Assembly: GCF_030253575.1 (NCBI RefSeq)
Contig: NC_080561.1
Location: 7,267,001-7,331,000 of the forward strand
Reading direction: 5' to 3'
DNA: 64,000 nucleotides
Source of the DNA: Rhododendron vialii
Taxonomy: Eukaryota > Streptophyta > Magnoliopsida > Ericales > Ericaceae
Below, piece after piece: positions 17,409-29,900 of this stretch. A program made the translations under genes and the position numbers. Under the pieces are notes generated by a model, which did not search any database, was not told the DNA's origin, and saw only the letters and a program-made list of their open reading frames with translations. Position 1 is the first letter of the stretch. Every line of letters begins with the position of its first letter.

Positions 17409-17487
17409 ACCACGCCCTTCTCTCTCTCTCTCTCCCTATAACTCTATCTGGTGTTTCTATGTATATTTCATCAGAACAGCTCCTTGG

Positions 17488-17549
17488 TTCCTCCTCCTCC
17501 TCCTCCTCCTCCTCCTCTTCCTCTGCTTAAAGAGGTCCCATTTACCTCT

Positions 17550-17581
<32 letters not shown>
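17488..17581 (+). repeat. CTC and GA microsatellites in the beta-galactosidase leader
   Basis: A (CTC)n tract of about ten units and a (GA)n tract of about fifteen lie 65-155 bp before the start codon. Such tracts are common in plant 5' leaders and are mutation-prone. Confidence 0.85.
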
Positions 17582-17583
<2 letters not shown>

Positions 17584-17643
17584 TGATTCTTGCAACTGAG
17601 TACTGTCATTGGTTTGATTTTTTGATCAAAAGAAGTGGGAAAA

Positions 17644-20600
17644 ATGGCAGCACGAATTCTGGGGCTTGTTTTGCTGGTGGGTTTCTCTGTTTTTTGCAGT
17701 GGGCAGAGTGAGAAGAGTGTGACTTATGATGGGAGGTCATTGATCGTCAATGGTGCCAGGGAACTTCTCTTCTCTGGTTCTATTCACTATCCCCGTAGCC
17801 CGCCCGAGGTGATTTTCCGTATATCGTTTTGGTTCGAGTTGTATTGGTGAGAAATTAATAAGAGAGGAAGAATTCTCTCGGGTTTTGTTTCGTTTCTCGT
17901 GGGCAGTGGCATGATTTGGTGAGAAACGAAACGAAGCGAGGGAATTCTCGATGATGTCACTTTCGGGTTTTGTTCCGGTTCTTATTCGACGTGTTTGGGA
18001 TTCGGTGAGAAATGAAAAAAAGATCGGGAAATCAATATCGATAATATCACTTTCGGGTTTTCTTTTGTTCTTCTCACTCACATCCCATTCTAGCATTGTT
18101 TTCGTTTCTCACCAAAAAATAATAGTGCGATTTGGTGATAAACAAAACGAAGAGAGGAAAATCCCAATCATACTATATCATTTTTTTACCTCACATCCCA
18201 ATCAATCGCGACGATGGAATAATCTAATCATTTCTTTGCTTCTATTTTCTCGCTAGAACACATCATTTCATTTCATTTCTCACTTAAATTCACCAAATTA
18301 ATAGTCAATTAGAGATGGACTAATTTTTCATTATAGGTAAATTAGTACCTAAAGGAGTTTTTATTTGCTCTTTATTTAGATGTGGCCGGATCTTATAAAA
18401 AAGGCTAAAGAAGGAGGCTTGAATGTGATCCAGACTTACATATTTTGGAACCTCCATGAGCCTATTGAAGGCCAGGTACTTTTTCTGGCATCTCCAAGAT
18501 TTGTTCCTAATCTGCCCCTCTATTTTTCCAACCAAAAAGCTGTGATTATTGAAACCCATGTGGATGCTGTACGTATGCATGCAGTTCAACGTCGAGGGCA
18601 GTTATGACTTCGTGAAATTCATCAAATTGATTGGTGAAAACGGTATGTATGTAACTCTTAGGGTGGGACCCTTCATTGAGGCTGAATGGAATCATGGGTA
18701 CAATCCAATTCCTCTTCCTTTATTCATTTTCTCCCTATATAATTTTGTTACTGCAAATTAAGATTTTGAGTAATTTGAGCAGAGGATTTCCATACTGGCT
18801 AAGAGAGAAACCGGGCATTATATTCCGCGCCGATAACGAACCATTCAAGGTAATAATCTTTCGGGGTTTTTTTCGTAATGTACAATTTCTAGTCTGGTCG
18901 ATTAAACGGTCAGAAAAATGTTCAAAAACAAATTGCTAGGCGGAAACTAATGATTTCCCTTTTGCAGTATTACATGGAAAAATATACCAAGAAGATCATT
19001 AGCATTGTGAAAAAGGAGAAGTTGTTTGCTCCTCAAGGAGGACCGATCATTATGTCACAGGTTTAGTCCACTCTAAACAAGCCTTATAACGCATGCTCTC
19101 ATGTTTGTAGCCGACACCAATTGATAGAGACTCGGGGCTTGTTTGGTTTGACATTGCAGATTGAAAATGAGTACAACACAGTTCAGTTGGCATATAAGGA
19201 ATCAGGAACTAGGTACATTCAGTGGGCAGCAAATTTGGCTATCGGTCTTGACACCGGGGTCCCATGGGTCATGTGCAAGCAAAGGGATGCACCTGGTCCA
19301 GTTGTAAGTTGATTTTCACTCTCATGTATCAAACTTCATATACACATATATGTCTGTGTACATATAGACTCGTCGTGCCAAACCACGTGAATCATGGTTT
19401 TAAATCGCGGTATGGGTCGGTGCGATGGTCGCAGACGCTGAGTAACAGATATCGGGAGTGACGGTCCCATAACAGGGTGTAATGGCCCTAACAGCCAATA
19501 CGCATGTGAATTTTTGTATCGCCGTTATTTTCACACGTAATGGTATCAGACCTTCAAAAACCCATTACATAACGATCATTACGTTGATGGCCGTTTTCTA
19601 CACACACTTTCCTTTTACTGTATATCTTTTTTTCCACTCATCTGAATTGCCTTGGTTTTGCAAACAGATCAACACATGCAATGGGAGGCACTGTGGAGAA
19701 ACTTTCACTGGACCAAACCATGCCAATAAGCCTTCTCTGTGGACAGAGAACTGGACTGCACAGTGAGTATAAAAATCAATGGCTTGCATTTTCACTTTTG
19801 ACATGCGAATTCGTTTCCACCATCAGCTACAATGTGTCTTTCTGCTAATTCTTGCTAATGTGCATTGAAAATTCGACGCAACAGGTACCGAGTCTTTGGA
19901 GATCCACCATCTCAAAGAGCAGCGGAAGATATTGCATACGCAGTTAGTCGGTTCTTCTCTAAAAATGGAAGTCTCACCAATTACTACATGGTACATGATT
20001 GTTTTCTAATATTATTGAGTCAAAATACTAGTATTTCCATTTCGACACGGTGACCTGTTAGGTTAATTGGCGATTTCCGGTCATTTTTTTAGCCATTTAG
20101 CTGATTTCAAGATCATCTTCTGTGTTTGTGTTCCATGCAGTACCATGGTGGCACAAATTTTGGCAGAACTAGTTCATCATTCGTGACTACTCGATACTAC
20201 GATGAAGCTCCTCTCGACGAATTTGGTTAGAACACTTCCAAGTCTGAAATCCAATGGCAAAACTATGGTTATGAAAAACATCTAATTAGTCTTAGTTTCG
20301 CTTGTTTTTCGTCCTAGGTTTGCCAAGGGAACCAAAATATGGTCACCTTGCAGACTTGCATAGGGCTCTAAGATTGTGCAAGAAGGCTTTGCTTTGGGGA
20401 GTTCCTAGTGTGCAAAGTATCAGTGATGATCTAGAGGTAACCATTTCTTTATGAGCAATATGCAACATACACCGACGGAAGGATATATGCCTGCAACCGT
20501 GGGTCCCACACGGTGCACGTGAGACCCACACACATCGGAAAGTACTGGAGGCTTCTCTGTCCCTCTGTCTGTGTCCATTGCATTTTTTTTTTTTATTTAA

Positions 20601-23600
20601 ACGATCTGATACCGTTCAATCTGCTATCAGTTTTTAATAGCACTTCTGAGAAAAAACTGTTTTTAACAACCTGAAAGCATATGGTAATATATGTCTATTT
20701 TGAAGTGAAAATGGTTTTTGAGAATTCGAATACATCTTTCTAGTACTTCAAATTGGATTCTTACCCCTAAATAAACACGTCGGTAATTTTCTGGAAAACT
20801 AATTCTGGAACGGCAAGCGAACAAAAAGTGTACTTGCTGACGGGTGAAGTTAATTGGCTGCAGATTCGAACTTATGAGAAGCCTGGAACCAATACTTGTG
20901 CTGCTTTCTTGAACAACAACAGTACCAAGAAGGCTGCAACTATTAAATTCAAGGGCCAGGATTATTACCTTCCTCCTAAATCCATCAGTATCCTCCCTGA
21001 TTGCAAGACTGTTGTTTACAACTCTGCTTCAGTAACTACCAATCTCAAACTTTCACTACTTTGAGAAAAAAAAAAAAGGTTTTTAGCCAATTTGGAATCT
21101 GCTTGAAGAGATTGAATCAGGTTAATTTCTTTTGTTTTTTCGATCTTCTTATGACAGATTGTTGCACAACATAATGCAAGAAACTTCAAGCCGTCAAAGA
21201 AAGCAAGCAATCTTAAGTGGGAAATGTCACAAGAAAGTATTCCGGAAATGCAGCAACTAGAAACCACAAGCAAGGAACCAATGGAGCTCTATAACCTGAC
21301 TAAAGATACCTCAGACTATGCTTGGTACAGCACCAGGTAATAATCATAAGTCTCGAAATTTCCTTTGAATCCCTTTTAGTAATCTACACCCAGTGAAAAC
21401 AACGAAAAAATGTACACTTTACTAGTTGAAATCTGACCTGTTTTTGCAATTCTGCTTGCAGCATAGATTTCGACAAGGTTGACTTACCAATGCGTCATGA
21501 TATTCTCCCAGTCCTTGTGGTTGCTAGTCTTGGTCATGCAATGGTTGCGTTTGTAAATGGCGAATATATTGGTAACGACAAGTTGTAGCTATACTTTCAA
21601 TCGTGCAGTCAAGGCATTTCTACAAAGAATATGTTGCATATATATAGCCTAATGACTGCTATTTTTCTTCCTCGTTTTTTGCAGGATTTGGACACGGAAG
21701 CAACGTAGAGAAGAGCTTTGTCTTCAAAAAGGCCGTAAATTTTAAGGAAGGAACTAATCACATAACCCTTTTGGCCATGACTGTGGGATTACCGGTAAAG
21801 ACATAGGCGAATTGTGTGTAGTTTTTCTCTTTCTTTCAATTGCCAAGAGTACACACTGATAAGAAAATTCTTGATCAATGAAGGATAGTGGAGCCTACAT
21901 GGAGAAGAGGTATGCCGGGGTTCGTGCTGTTACGATCCAAGGGTTGAATGCCGGAACCCTTGATCTGACTTCAAACAAATGGGGACATGAGGTACTGATA
22001 AAGTTTTTGTCAGCAAACTGCAACTGTTTTTAGTGAAAGAAGCATCGGTACAAGCATTCCGAGAGAAAAGTCTTTCCATTTCAGCTTCATTCCAGTAAAC
22101 GAAACGAAACGTTGTTGTTGCCAAACCTCAGTTCATTACACTTGTGATTCTTTTGCAGGTTGGAGTAAAGGGAGAAAAGCTCCAGTTGTACACAGAGGAA
22201 GGGTTGGGGAAAGTACAATGGAGTGAAGCCAAAGGAGCAGGACCACCTCTTACATGGTACAAGGTAATGCCGTCACCAAACTTGTCCTACTATACATACA
22301 ACCATAGTGGAAATTCTAAAAGCAAACTTTTTAAGAAAACCCCAAGTGGGAAAAAGAAGGATTTTCAAGATTTTCTTTGCTGCAGACATACTTTGATGTC
22401 CCAGAAGGCGATAGTCCGGTGGCACTCCTTTTGACCACTATGGGGAAAGGAATGGCTTGGGTGAATGGCAGAAGCATCGGTCGTTACTGGGTGAATTACC
22501 TCTCTCCTTTGGGCCAGCCTTCCCAGTCCGAGTAAGTAACGTACCAGAATGAGCTATACGTAACTTCAAAAAGAATCGTGATAAGTCTAGTTCTCTTAAC
22601 AAGAAGTTCTTGAAGCTCGTGAGCAAAACGAGTTTTCTAGAAACTATTCTGGAAAATTGATTCAGAAGAAACTATGTGAGAGATGAATCAAACACGCATT
22701 GGACAATAATACCCTCATGCTTCATGGGCTCACACTTAATAAAATGAATGCAATCCTGCCAGCACTGTATCTCTAGTACTTACCTTGTTCCTAGACTTAC
22801 TGTATCTATAGTACAATGTGCTAAAAATCAGCCTGGGCAGTGGTCTGCCCCGACAAGAGGCCTAGGCACTGAATTAGGCGGCAGGACAATTAATTGGCTA
22901 GGCGGCGACTAATGGGCTACTATTGATGTGTTTGTGCTTTGATATATTCAGGTACCATATCCCAAGAGCCTATTTGAAAAATGGAAAGAATCTCCTTGTA
23001 GTCTTTGAGGAAACAGGAGGAAACCCGTCAGGAATCAAAGTCTTAACTGTCAACAGAGACACTATCTGCAGTATCGTAACCGAAAACTATCCGCCAAATG
23101 TCGATTCATGGAAGCTATCAGGAGATCAGCTGAAGGCCGTGGTGGATGACCCGAAAACAGAATCCCAGCTGACTTGCCCCGACGGGAAAGTGATCAAGTC
23201 TGTGGCGTTCACAAGCTTTGGCGATCCCTCTGGCATGTGCGGGAACTTTGCCGAAGGGAAATGCAATTCTCCGAACAGCAAGAAAGTTGTTGAGCAGGTA
23301 AAAAAAATCCTCACAAACTGTTTGTTGCGGCCTTTCAGTCGCCTTTTTCGGTTTATGAATCAAGAAAACGTTTTAGAGAGCCAAAAAAGTTGGTTCGAAA
23401 ACAGTTTACCAGCCAAAAACAACTTTAAAAAGCTTGAAAACTTCGTTTCATGTTTTCGACATCTCTATATTTTGAAAAATTGGCTTTTACCATGAGTTCA
23501 GCTGCAGCAATACCATTGACATGTTTTCGTTACACATTTTTGAGCAGTATTGCTTGGGAAAGAACAGCTGCAAAATTCCGCTGAACGAATTCAACAGTGA

Positions 23601-23673
23601 AAAATGCTCTGAACCGTTGAAGACTTTGGCTGTTCAAGTAAGGTGCGGTCGCGGCAAGTCTGCTTCGGCTTAG
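17644..23673 (+). CDS. BGAL: Beta-galactosidase, GH35, with C-terminal SUEL lectin domain
   Basis: Secreted or wall enzyme that removes terminal beta-galactose from glycans. Nineteen exons: 17644-17808, 18380-18475, 18585-18697, 18783-18849, 18968-19060, 19160-19303, 19668-19762, 19885-19990, 20141-20225, 20318-20436, 20864-21031, 21158-21336, 21462-21571, 21685-21794, 21884-21991, 22159-22263, 22386-22531, 22952-23297, 23548-23673. All phases fit, giving 826 aa. Signal peptide about 1-22, then [26 protein letters not shown] carries the acid/base Glu182, and LWTENWT the nucleophile Glu253. A galactose-binding lectin domain with paired Cys spans about 741-821. Similarity is closest to the Arabidopsis BGAL11/13/14 group, but the tail ends soon after the lectin domain without the long acidic extension I recall for BGAL14. 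Both catalytic residues are kept, so it should be active. It is convergent with UPL3. Confidence 0.97.
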
Positions 23674-23890
23674 AGAAGACCTGATGGATTGGCTGCCATT
23701 CGCGATCGACGGTTTGGAACTGAAAGATGGTTGTTGATACATTCCTGAGAGCTTCAAAAAATTTGGTTTTGGTATTTGTTCATGGTAATTTTTGGGTTGG
23801 AGAATGCTAATTTTTCCTCGTAGCTTCTCCAGTCTTTTTTTTTTTTTTTTTTATAAATTGTCGAACTCTCTTTTCGCGAACAAGAATGAA

Positions 23891-23896
23891 AATAAA
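23891..23896 (+). terminator. Candidate poly(A) signal of the BGAL gene
   Basis: AATAAA lies about 220 nt after the BGAL stop codon, preceded by a T-rich stretch. It fits a plant near-upstream element. Confidence 0.45.
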
Positions 23897-25010
23897 AGGC
23901 GAAAAGAGAGCGGAATTTCTTTCCTTGTGCATATTTTTACCAAATTTTTTTGTTGAATTGTTCACTATTTAACCAATATTACAAGTACTCTTCTTATCTA
24001 TCATCTTACTTTCTTGCTAGACTATCGACACGTCGTTTTATGCTTATTGCTCTTTGTATTGCTCATTGGATCCCTCACAATTTACCTTAAAACCTGTTTA
24101 CAACTGCCTCAAGCTCTCACATTCTTTCTCCACCATTGGAATCAGAATCAAATTCTTGGTTGATTCACTTTTTCTGCCTCTCTCTATCTTTAATGCTCAC
24201 TACTCTCTGCGTGCCTTTGTTTCTCTCTATCTCTCATAGTTAGTCTGAATTATGCATGTGAGGTGGAGAACCAAAATCATAATCAAATCTTTAATTGATT
24301 CTCTGCAAGATTTTCGAAAGATTCTGATATAATTCTGATTCCTCTCTCTGTCACAAGATCTCTCACAAGATCTCACATGCAGAAGTTTGGAAAGAACATA
24401 CGAGGACTATCAGATCTCACAGGATTTGGGCCAACTAATTTTACCAAATAAATCTTGCACAAAGGATAAAAAAGCAAGAAATTAAGAAGGAAAAAAGGAC
24501 ATACAGGAAAATTTTAAAAAGTCAGAAAACTCACTAAAGTAAATTTTTAAAACTTGCTACAATACGTAAATAGTGCTCGTGGGCCACCATCCAAACGATG
24601 CGAAATGACCAAAATGTCCCTTCAATCCTCCCCCACGACCAATCACTGAAGACAAGACCTAATTGAGCATTTTCGGGAGAACCAGCCAAAAAAGAGTCGG
24701 GGTCACTTACATTCCAAAACAAGGTCAATCCTCTTTTAGGCAAGCAAAGCATGAATAAAGGATCCTCTTCGGTTCTGAGAGGGAATGGAACTATGGAAGG
24801 ACACTATTTGTTGTTCCTTATTGATGATTCAAATAATTAATTTTGTCAGAGCTTGTAAAATCATTAATTATGGCAAAAATCATGTTTAATTTTAATGTGA
24901 TCAACGTTCTCTATGACATAAAGCAAATGAATCGATGAGTTTTTGCATGTACTAATTCCATTAGCATTTTTCTCTCCCTCTTAAATCCCTAGCTGTCTCC
25001 AACAAATTTC

Positions 25011-25115
25011 TTCTGCCTTCCCCTCCCCCTCCCCCTCCCCCTAGGATTTTACTACCCATTTCTGCCTTCCCCTCCCCCTCCCCCTCCCCCTCCCCCTAGG
25101 ATTTTACTACCCATG
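25011..25115. repeat. Tandem duplication containing CCCCTC tracts
   Basis: A unit of about 49 bp (ttctgcc, then repeated ccctcc, then taggattttactacccat) occurs twice, starting at 25011 and 25060. The second copy has an extra CCCCTC unit. Confidence 0.85.
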
Positions 25116-25426
25116 TACAGCGACGGGAGGAGAAAAATGGTTCTAGTTCTAAATTGCTTCTTATATACTCTGGTGGAGTATTTCTTTTCTTTTTCTCCCG
25201 TCTCTTCAAATCAACGACTTCTCGTCTAATTCGAGAGTATCTCTTGATTTTATGAAAAATAATATGTTTCATCTTTGAACGAATATTTCATCTACAAATC
25301 GGGTTTTTCAAGACAATGTTGCTTCACCACATTATCTATGCCAATAGTGCTTTAACCCTACATGGTCATATCATCGGAGGGGCAACTTGAGGTGACTTGT
25401 AGCTTTGTGATGTTATATCTTTAGTA

Positions 25427-25823
25427 CTCCCTCCGTCCCAAATTGTTTGTCCCTCTTTCCATTTTTGGATGTTCCAAAATAAATGTCTCATTTCTAAAAA
25501 CATCCATCAAAACAGGGCCACTTTCCAGTTTTACCCTTAAAAAGTACTTTTCCATCTCCTCAATTGGCATGTCGATTATATCTTTTATTTTATAACGGTT
25601 TTCATGATTTTAAAAATTTTGTATAATAAAACCAATTAATATTATCAAACAACATCCATATTACATATATTTTGAGTTTCATATAAAAAGTTAGACTCAC
25701 AAAATTGACCTCAGTAATATTGACCGGGACTCGGGGGCAAAACAGAAAAGTCAATACAAAGTTTTCACATCCCATTATAAGTTAAATTACCCAAAAGGGA
25801 CGAGCAATTTGAAACGGAGGGAT
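25427..25823. mobile_element. Stowaway-type MITE
   Basis: The left end ctccctccgtcccaaattg and the right end caatttgaaacggagggat are inverted, and each is bordered by TA. The CTCCCTCCGT terminus with a TA target is the mark of Stowaway (Tc1/mariner-like) elements. About 397 bp, AT-rich, no coding region. Confidence 0.88.
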
Positions 25824-26911
25824 TAAGTTTTAAACAAAATGGCCGATAAAAAAAAAAAGTTTTAAACAAAATGAATTCAAATTAGTAATGTTTCAGATCA
25901 GTTCGTATACGAATCTGATATATCAAAATCAAATCCGTTTATCAAATTTAAGTTTTGGATTTTCAAATGCAGATCGAACAGATTATCGGATCAGATCCAA
26001 ATTTATTCAGTCCATGACATGCCTAGTTTGAGCCAAACTCAAAATATTGAGATGTAATAAATGGTATGACCAGACTTCCAACAAGTCTTACACAGCCCAC
26101 AGCAGCAACACCATTTTTCAACACCACAGTGTCTAACAACTCAACACCAATGCCTCGTCTACACAGAAATAAAACAATCAAATCACACACTTGAGTTGCG
26201 TCGTCTGTAGGTCCTGTGATTTTTATGTTAGTCTTCTGTTTCTCAATTAACTATTTACCACACAGAAAAGCACTGAAACGAATGTGTAGACAGAAAAGGC
26301 ACACAAAACAGTGAGAAATGAGTTGGTATCAATAGGCACCATACCAAAAAAAACCTATAAATCGTTTACCTTCTTTACTTTCTACCACTAGCTTATTCAT
26401 TCTGGGGAAAAAATATCCAGCAAAAGATGCACCAATTAAATTTATAAGCAGAAAAGGCGGGCCGAATGCATGCCCGCACATGAATATACTCAAGAGAGTT
26501 GCAAGTAGAAATAAGAGGAGAATCATCAGAAATTCCTATTTATTTACATGCACTTGCAGCAGAAGAAAATAGCCTCAAAATTCCATTCCTCGGAGAAGCT
26601 TCTAGATCATTCGCCCTGAATAGCCCTGAATAAAGAACACCCAATAAAGCTCTATCCAAAACAAAATAAACATTCATGGTGCAATGAAACTGTTGGACGA
26701 AGACCCTGGCAGCTAACCCCACCCATGATCTAACGTGCACAGAAGCACTAACCTCAGAAGTGCCGCCATTGAGAAGAAAAGCACCAAAAAAAAAAGGGAG
26801 ATATTTGAGCATGAAAAGAAGCTACTTCCAACACTGAAATTGCCCGATTGAGAAACGAACCCGACAATCTTCCGATGTGATATGCACAAATTCATTGGTT
26901 ACTTTGAGAAC

Positions 26912-29900
26912 TCATGACAAATCAAAAGATCCCTGCCCTTCACTTATTGCATAGAGTAGTTTCTTGAACATAATTTCCTGTTCATAAAATGAAAATTGTC
27001 AGCACATAAAATCTAGAATAAACATGCAACAGAAATTACATCCATTTTCCAGCAACTTCTTTTTGTTCTCTCTGTTTGTTTTCACAAATTCAGTACCTTG
27101 GTAGAGTAGGGAGGAAGCTTGAGGTAATTAGCGCATGTCATTACACTCGGCAAGTCATCATCGGCTGATTCTGATAATCCGGTCCCGTTGGCCATTATAT
27201 TACTAGTTGTTGAAGAATGCTGTATCAAGACATGAGTGTGAATGCTATGTACAATGCAAGAATAAATGACTCCAATACAGAACATTAAGGCCTTCGAAGA
27301 GAGTTGTGTAAAACTTTTTACCTTTCTCACAATTGTCAACTTTGGGTTCAGCACTGCCAGACCTCCAGGTGGAAGCCGAGGTGCACCAGTAACGAACTGA
27401 CAAAAAGCTCGCTGCTGCTCTGGGGTAAATTCTCCCATGATCTCAAGCAACTAAGAACATAACCACAACAAACCATATGAATATTGTGGAAAACCAAAGG
27501 AACTAACCAAAAGCTGTCCTAAATCAGATTAACTGATTGAGGTAGGGGGAAAATTAAGCAAACGAGTACATTAACAATTGCAGGGCTCCTGGCGGTGTAT
27601 CCATGATCAAATTTGATGTGATCTACAAGTGTCTCAGCCTGCAGAAAGAGAAATTTAACATTAAACATGCAAGTGAAACAATAAAGGTACTAGATGTGAC
27701 CTGTTACAATAAAACCATATGCTATAAAATTACCTCCCACAGCTCTCTACGGCCGCACAGAAGATAGTCCAATTCATGAGGAGAAAATATTTGAAGAGTC
27801 GTGATGTCAAAGACCTGACAATACAAAGACATCATGGTAATGGCATCATTTATTGTTGTTAATGTTATTAGTATCATCATTGTTTATATTTAATATCAAA
27901 TACACCAAAATAAGAAACTTCCTAATACATTATGAAATACATGAAGTCAAGAGGAAGTTGCTAACTTGATTAAACCCGGTCCTAAATGCTTCCATTTGCC
28001 TCAGAATTCCTGTCTTGACAGTAGCATCAGCCACCAAGGATATGTACTCCTCCAAGTTATTGATATCCACCTGAAAAGTTCACGAAGGAAAAATAAAATT
28101 AAGAACGATCAACATGAACCAAAAAGAAAACTGAAGGCTACGAAACGTGAAAATATATTCTCAAGGGAATGAGTACATTCTCTTCGCCTGGTTTCAGCGC
28201 GTAATCTGGATGCCCAGGGAGCGTGAAATCGAAACAGAGATCTTCTATTGACGCCCCACGAAAACGTAAATCAGAAATTTGTTCACAACTCTGACTACCC
28301 ATTGATTCAATATACTTTTTCCGGGCAATAATTGCTTGCAATTCTTGCAGAGTCCTCCCAAGTTCAGCATCAAAGGAAAGAATGTCATGCAAATCAAGCT
28401 CCTGCAATGAATAGGGTGAGCTGAATGTGTATATCGAAAGAGGTAGAACATGGCATTTTCCACTAGATTAAGGTGCAACAAATCAGATCTGAATAAAAAT
28501 ACATTTAGTCCCCACCTGACCAAGAACAAGTTTATAAAATGCAGTGGACATTGGGAGGTCCAAAAGTCGCCCATCTTGAAGAGCTTTGGCCATCACCCGC
28601 CCAACAAGCCGAAAATATTCAACAACTTTGGAAAATTGGCTACCCTCGCAAGCATCAGCATTAGCTGGCCAAGGACGAGGGAACAATCCGAGAGGAGCTT
28701 GGACAAGATCACTAACGGACATCACATTTCTTTGTTCAACTCCATCAACTTCCATTGAAGTCCTATCAGGTGAAGAATTTGACCTCCACATTGCAAGTCC
28801 AACTTTTTGCAAATCATGACTTAGAAGAGTGTAGAACTCCAACGTAGGACCCAACCCAGTTCCAACTTCACCAAAATATTCCACTTCAAGAACAGCCTTT
28901 TGGCTTGAATACATCTCCATCACTTTCGCAGCGGAATCCAGAATTCGGTTACGAGAGACGCGCACTTTCTGGCGTTGTAATCTCCCAACTCTAACTTCTC
29001 TTTCATTGGTCGATCCGTGACCATCAACACCCTGTTGCTGGTGAAGCCTAGATAGAGCCCTCGATAGACCAAAAGCAGTAGAATAAAAGTACTGCCTCCT
29101 TGTCTCAAAAGGAAACAAAAAAGGACATGCTTTTGTCAACTGGTAACACCATGAGGGAAGACTCCCACTGCAGAGCGCTAGGGCATCCTGTATTTGTCTT
29201 GCCAATTTCGGAGTTAGCTTGCTGTTTATAAACTCCTCAGGAGAAACCCTAATGCCGGTAGCAGTAATCTCATCCAGACTCAAAATTGTTCCTTCAGCAA
29301 AACTGTCCGTCACAGCCTGGACTCTCAATCGGGGAGCAAGCTGATTCAAACCATCTAATACGCGTAACAGAGCTAATATATTGTAAGTAGAATTACTTTT
29401 TTCCAGATCACAAGGAAGCTCCCCCTGTAAAATACTATCAAGAAGCGACGTCCTTTGCAAAGATGAATCCGCAGTGTTAGAATTTGACCCAGACCCCACC
29501 TTCGTAGATTTAGAGGTCGTTGTAGCATTCAATGCTCCGGCTGCATTTGACGCAGGTCCTGTCTGGGTGTCTGCCCTTTGATAGGTTATGGTATAAACAT
29601 CACCCCACAACCTACTTCCTTCGCTAGATACAAGATCATTGCCTGTATATCTCTCCTCATCATCTTCGTCTAGCACAAGCTGCCTTTGGATAGCCTGATA
29701 GATAGTCAGGTGCCTATTAAGTTGCTTCCCACCTGCAGAAAAAATTAGTCTAGGAGGATCATTGGAACCAAATAGAGGGCGCCCATGCCGATCTCTGCCT
29801 CCCCTGAAACCTCTACCATTTGCAGATGCAAGCCCAGCCATGGCAGCTGCGGCAAATGACATGGCACCCCTTGAACCAATGGAGTTGCCACTCCTGAAGT

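Larger units (their letters stand above)
13339..17643. other. Spacer between the MLP and beta-galactosidase promoters
   Basis: The two genes diverge, so this is a shared upstream region. It holds the MLP TATA box, a GT-rich stretch at 13946-14390 that resembles the 3' end of a plant LINE (uncertain), the hAT-type MITE, an RNase H remnant, a hairpin element and the beta-galactosidase 5' flank with CT and GA repeats. No intact gene is supported. Confidence 0.55.
23674..26911. other. Spacer between convergent BGAL and UPL3 genes
   Basis: This is a 3'-to-3' spacer. It holds the BGAL 3' UTR with AATAAA at 23891-23896, the duplicated CCCCTC block, a Stowaway-type MITE, and the UPL3 3' UTR, whose possible signal is AATAAA on the minus strand at 26539-26544. 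Open frames at 26329-26895 on the minus strand have no recognisable family and lie where the UPL3 3' UTR is expected. Confidence 0.6.

Noticed and set aside
19386..19600. BGAL intron 6 segment starting gttttaaatcgcggtat
   Set aside because: It looks like a decayed transposon end, but I could not find matching inverted termini or a target duplication.
26329..26526. Short minus-strand frame with a hydrophobic segment
   Set aside because: It lies in the expected UPL3 3' UTR, has no family match I recognise and no promoter or conserved context.
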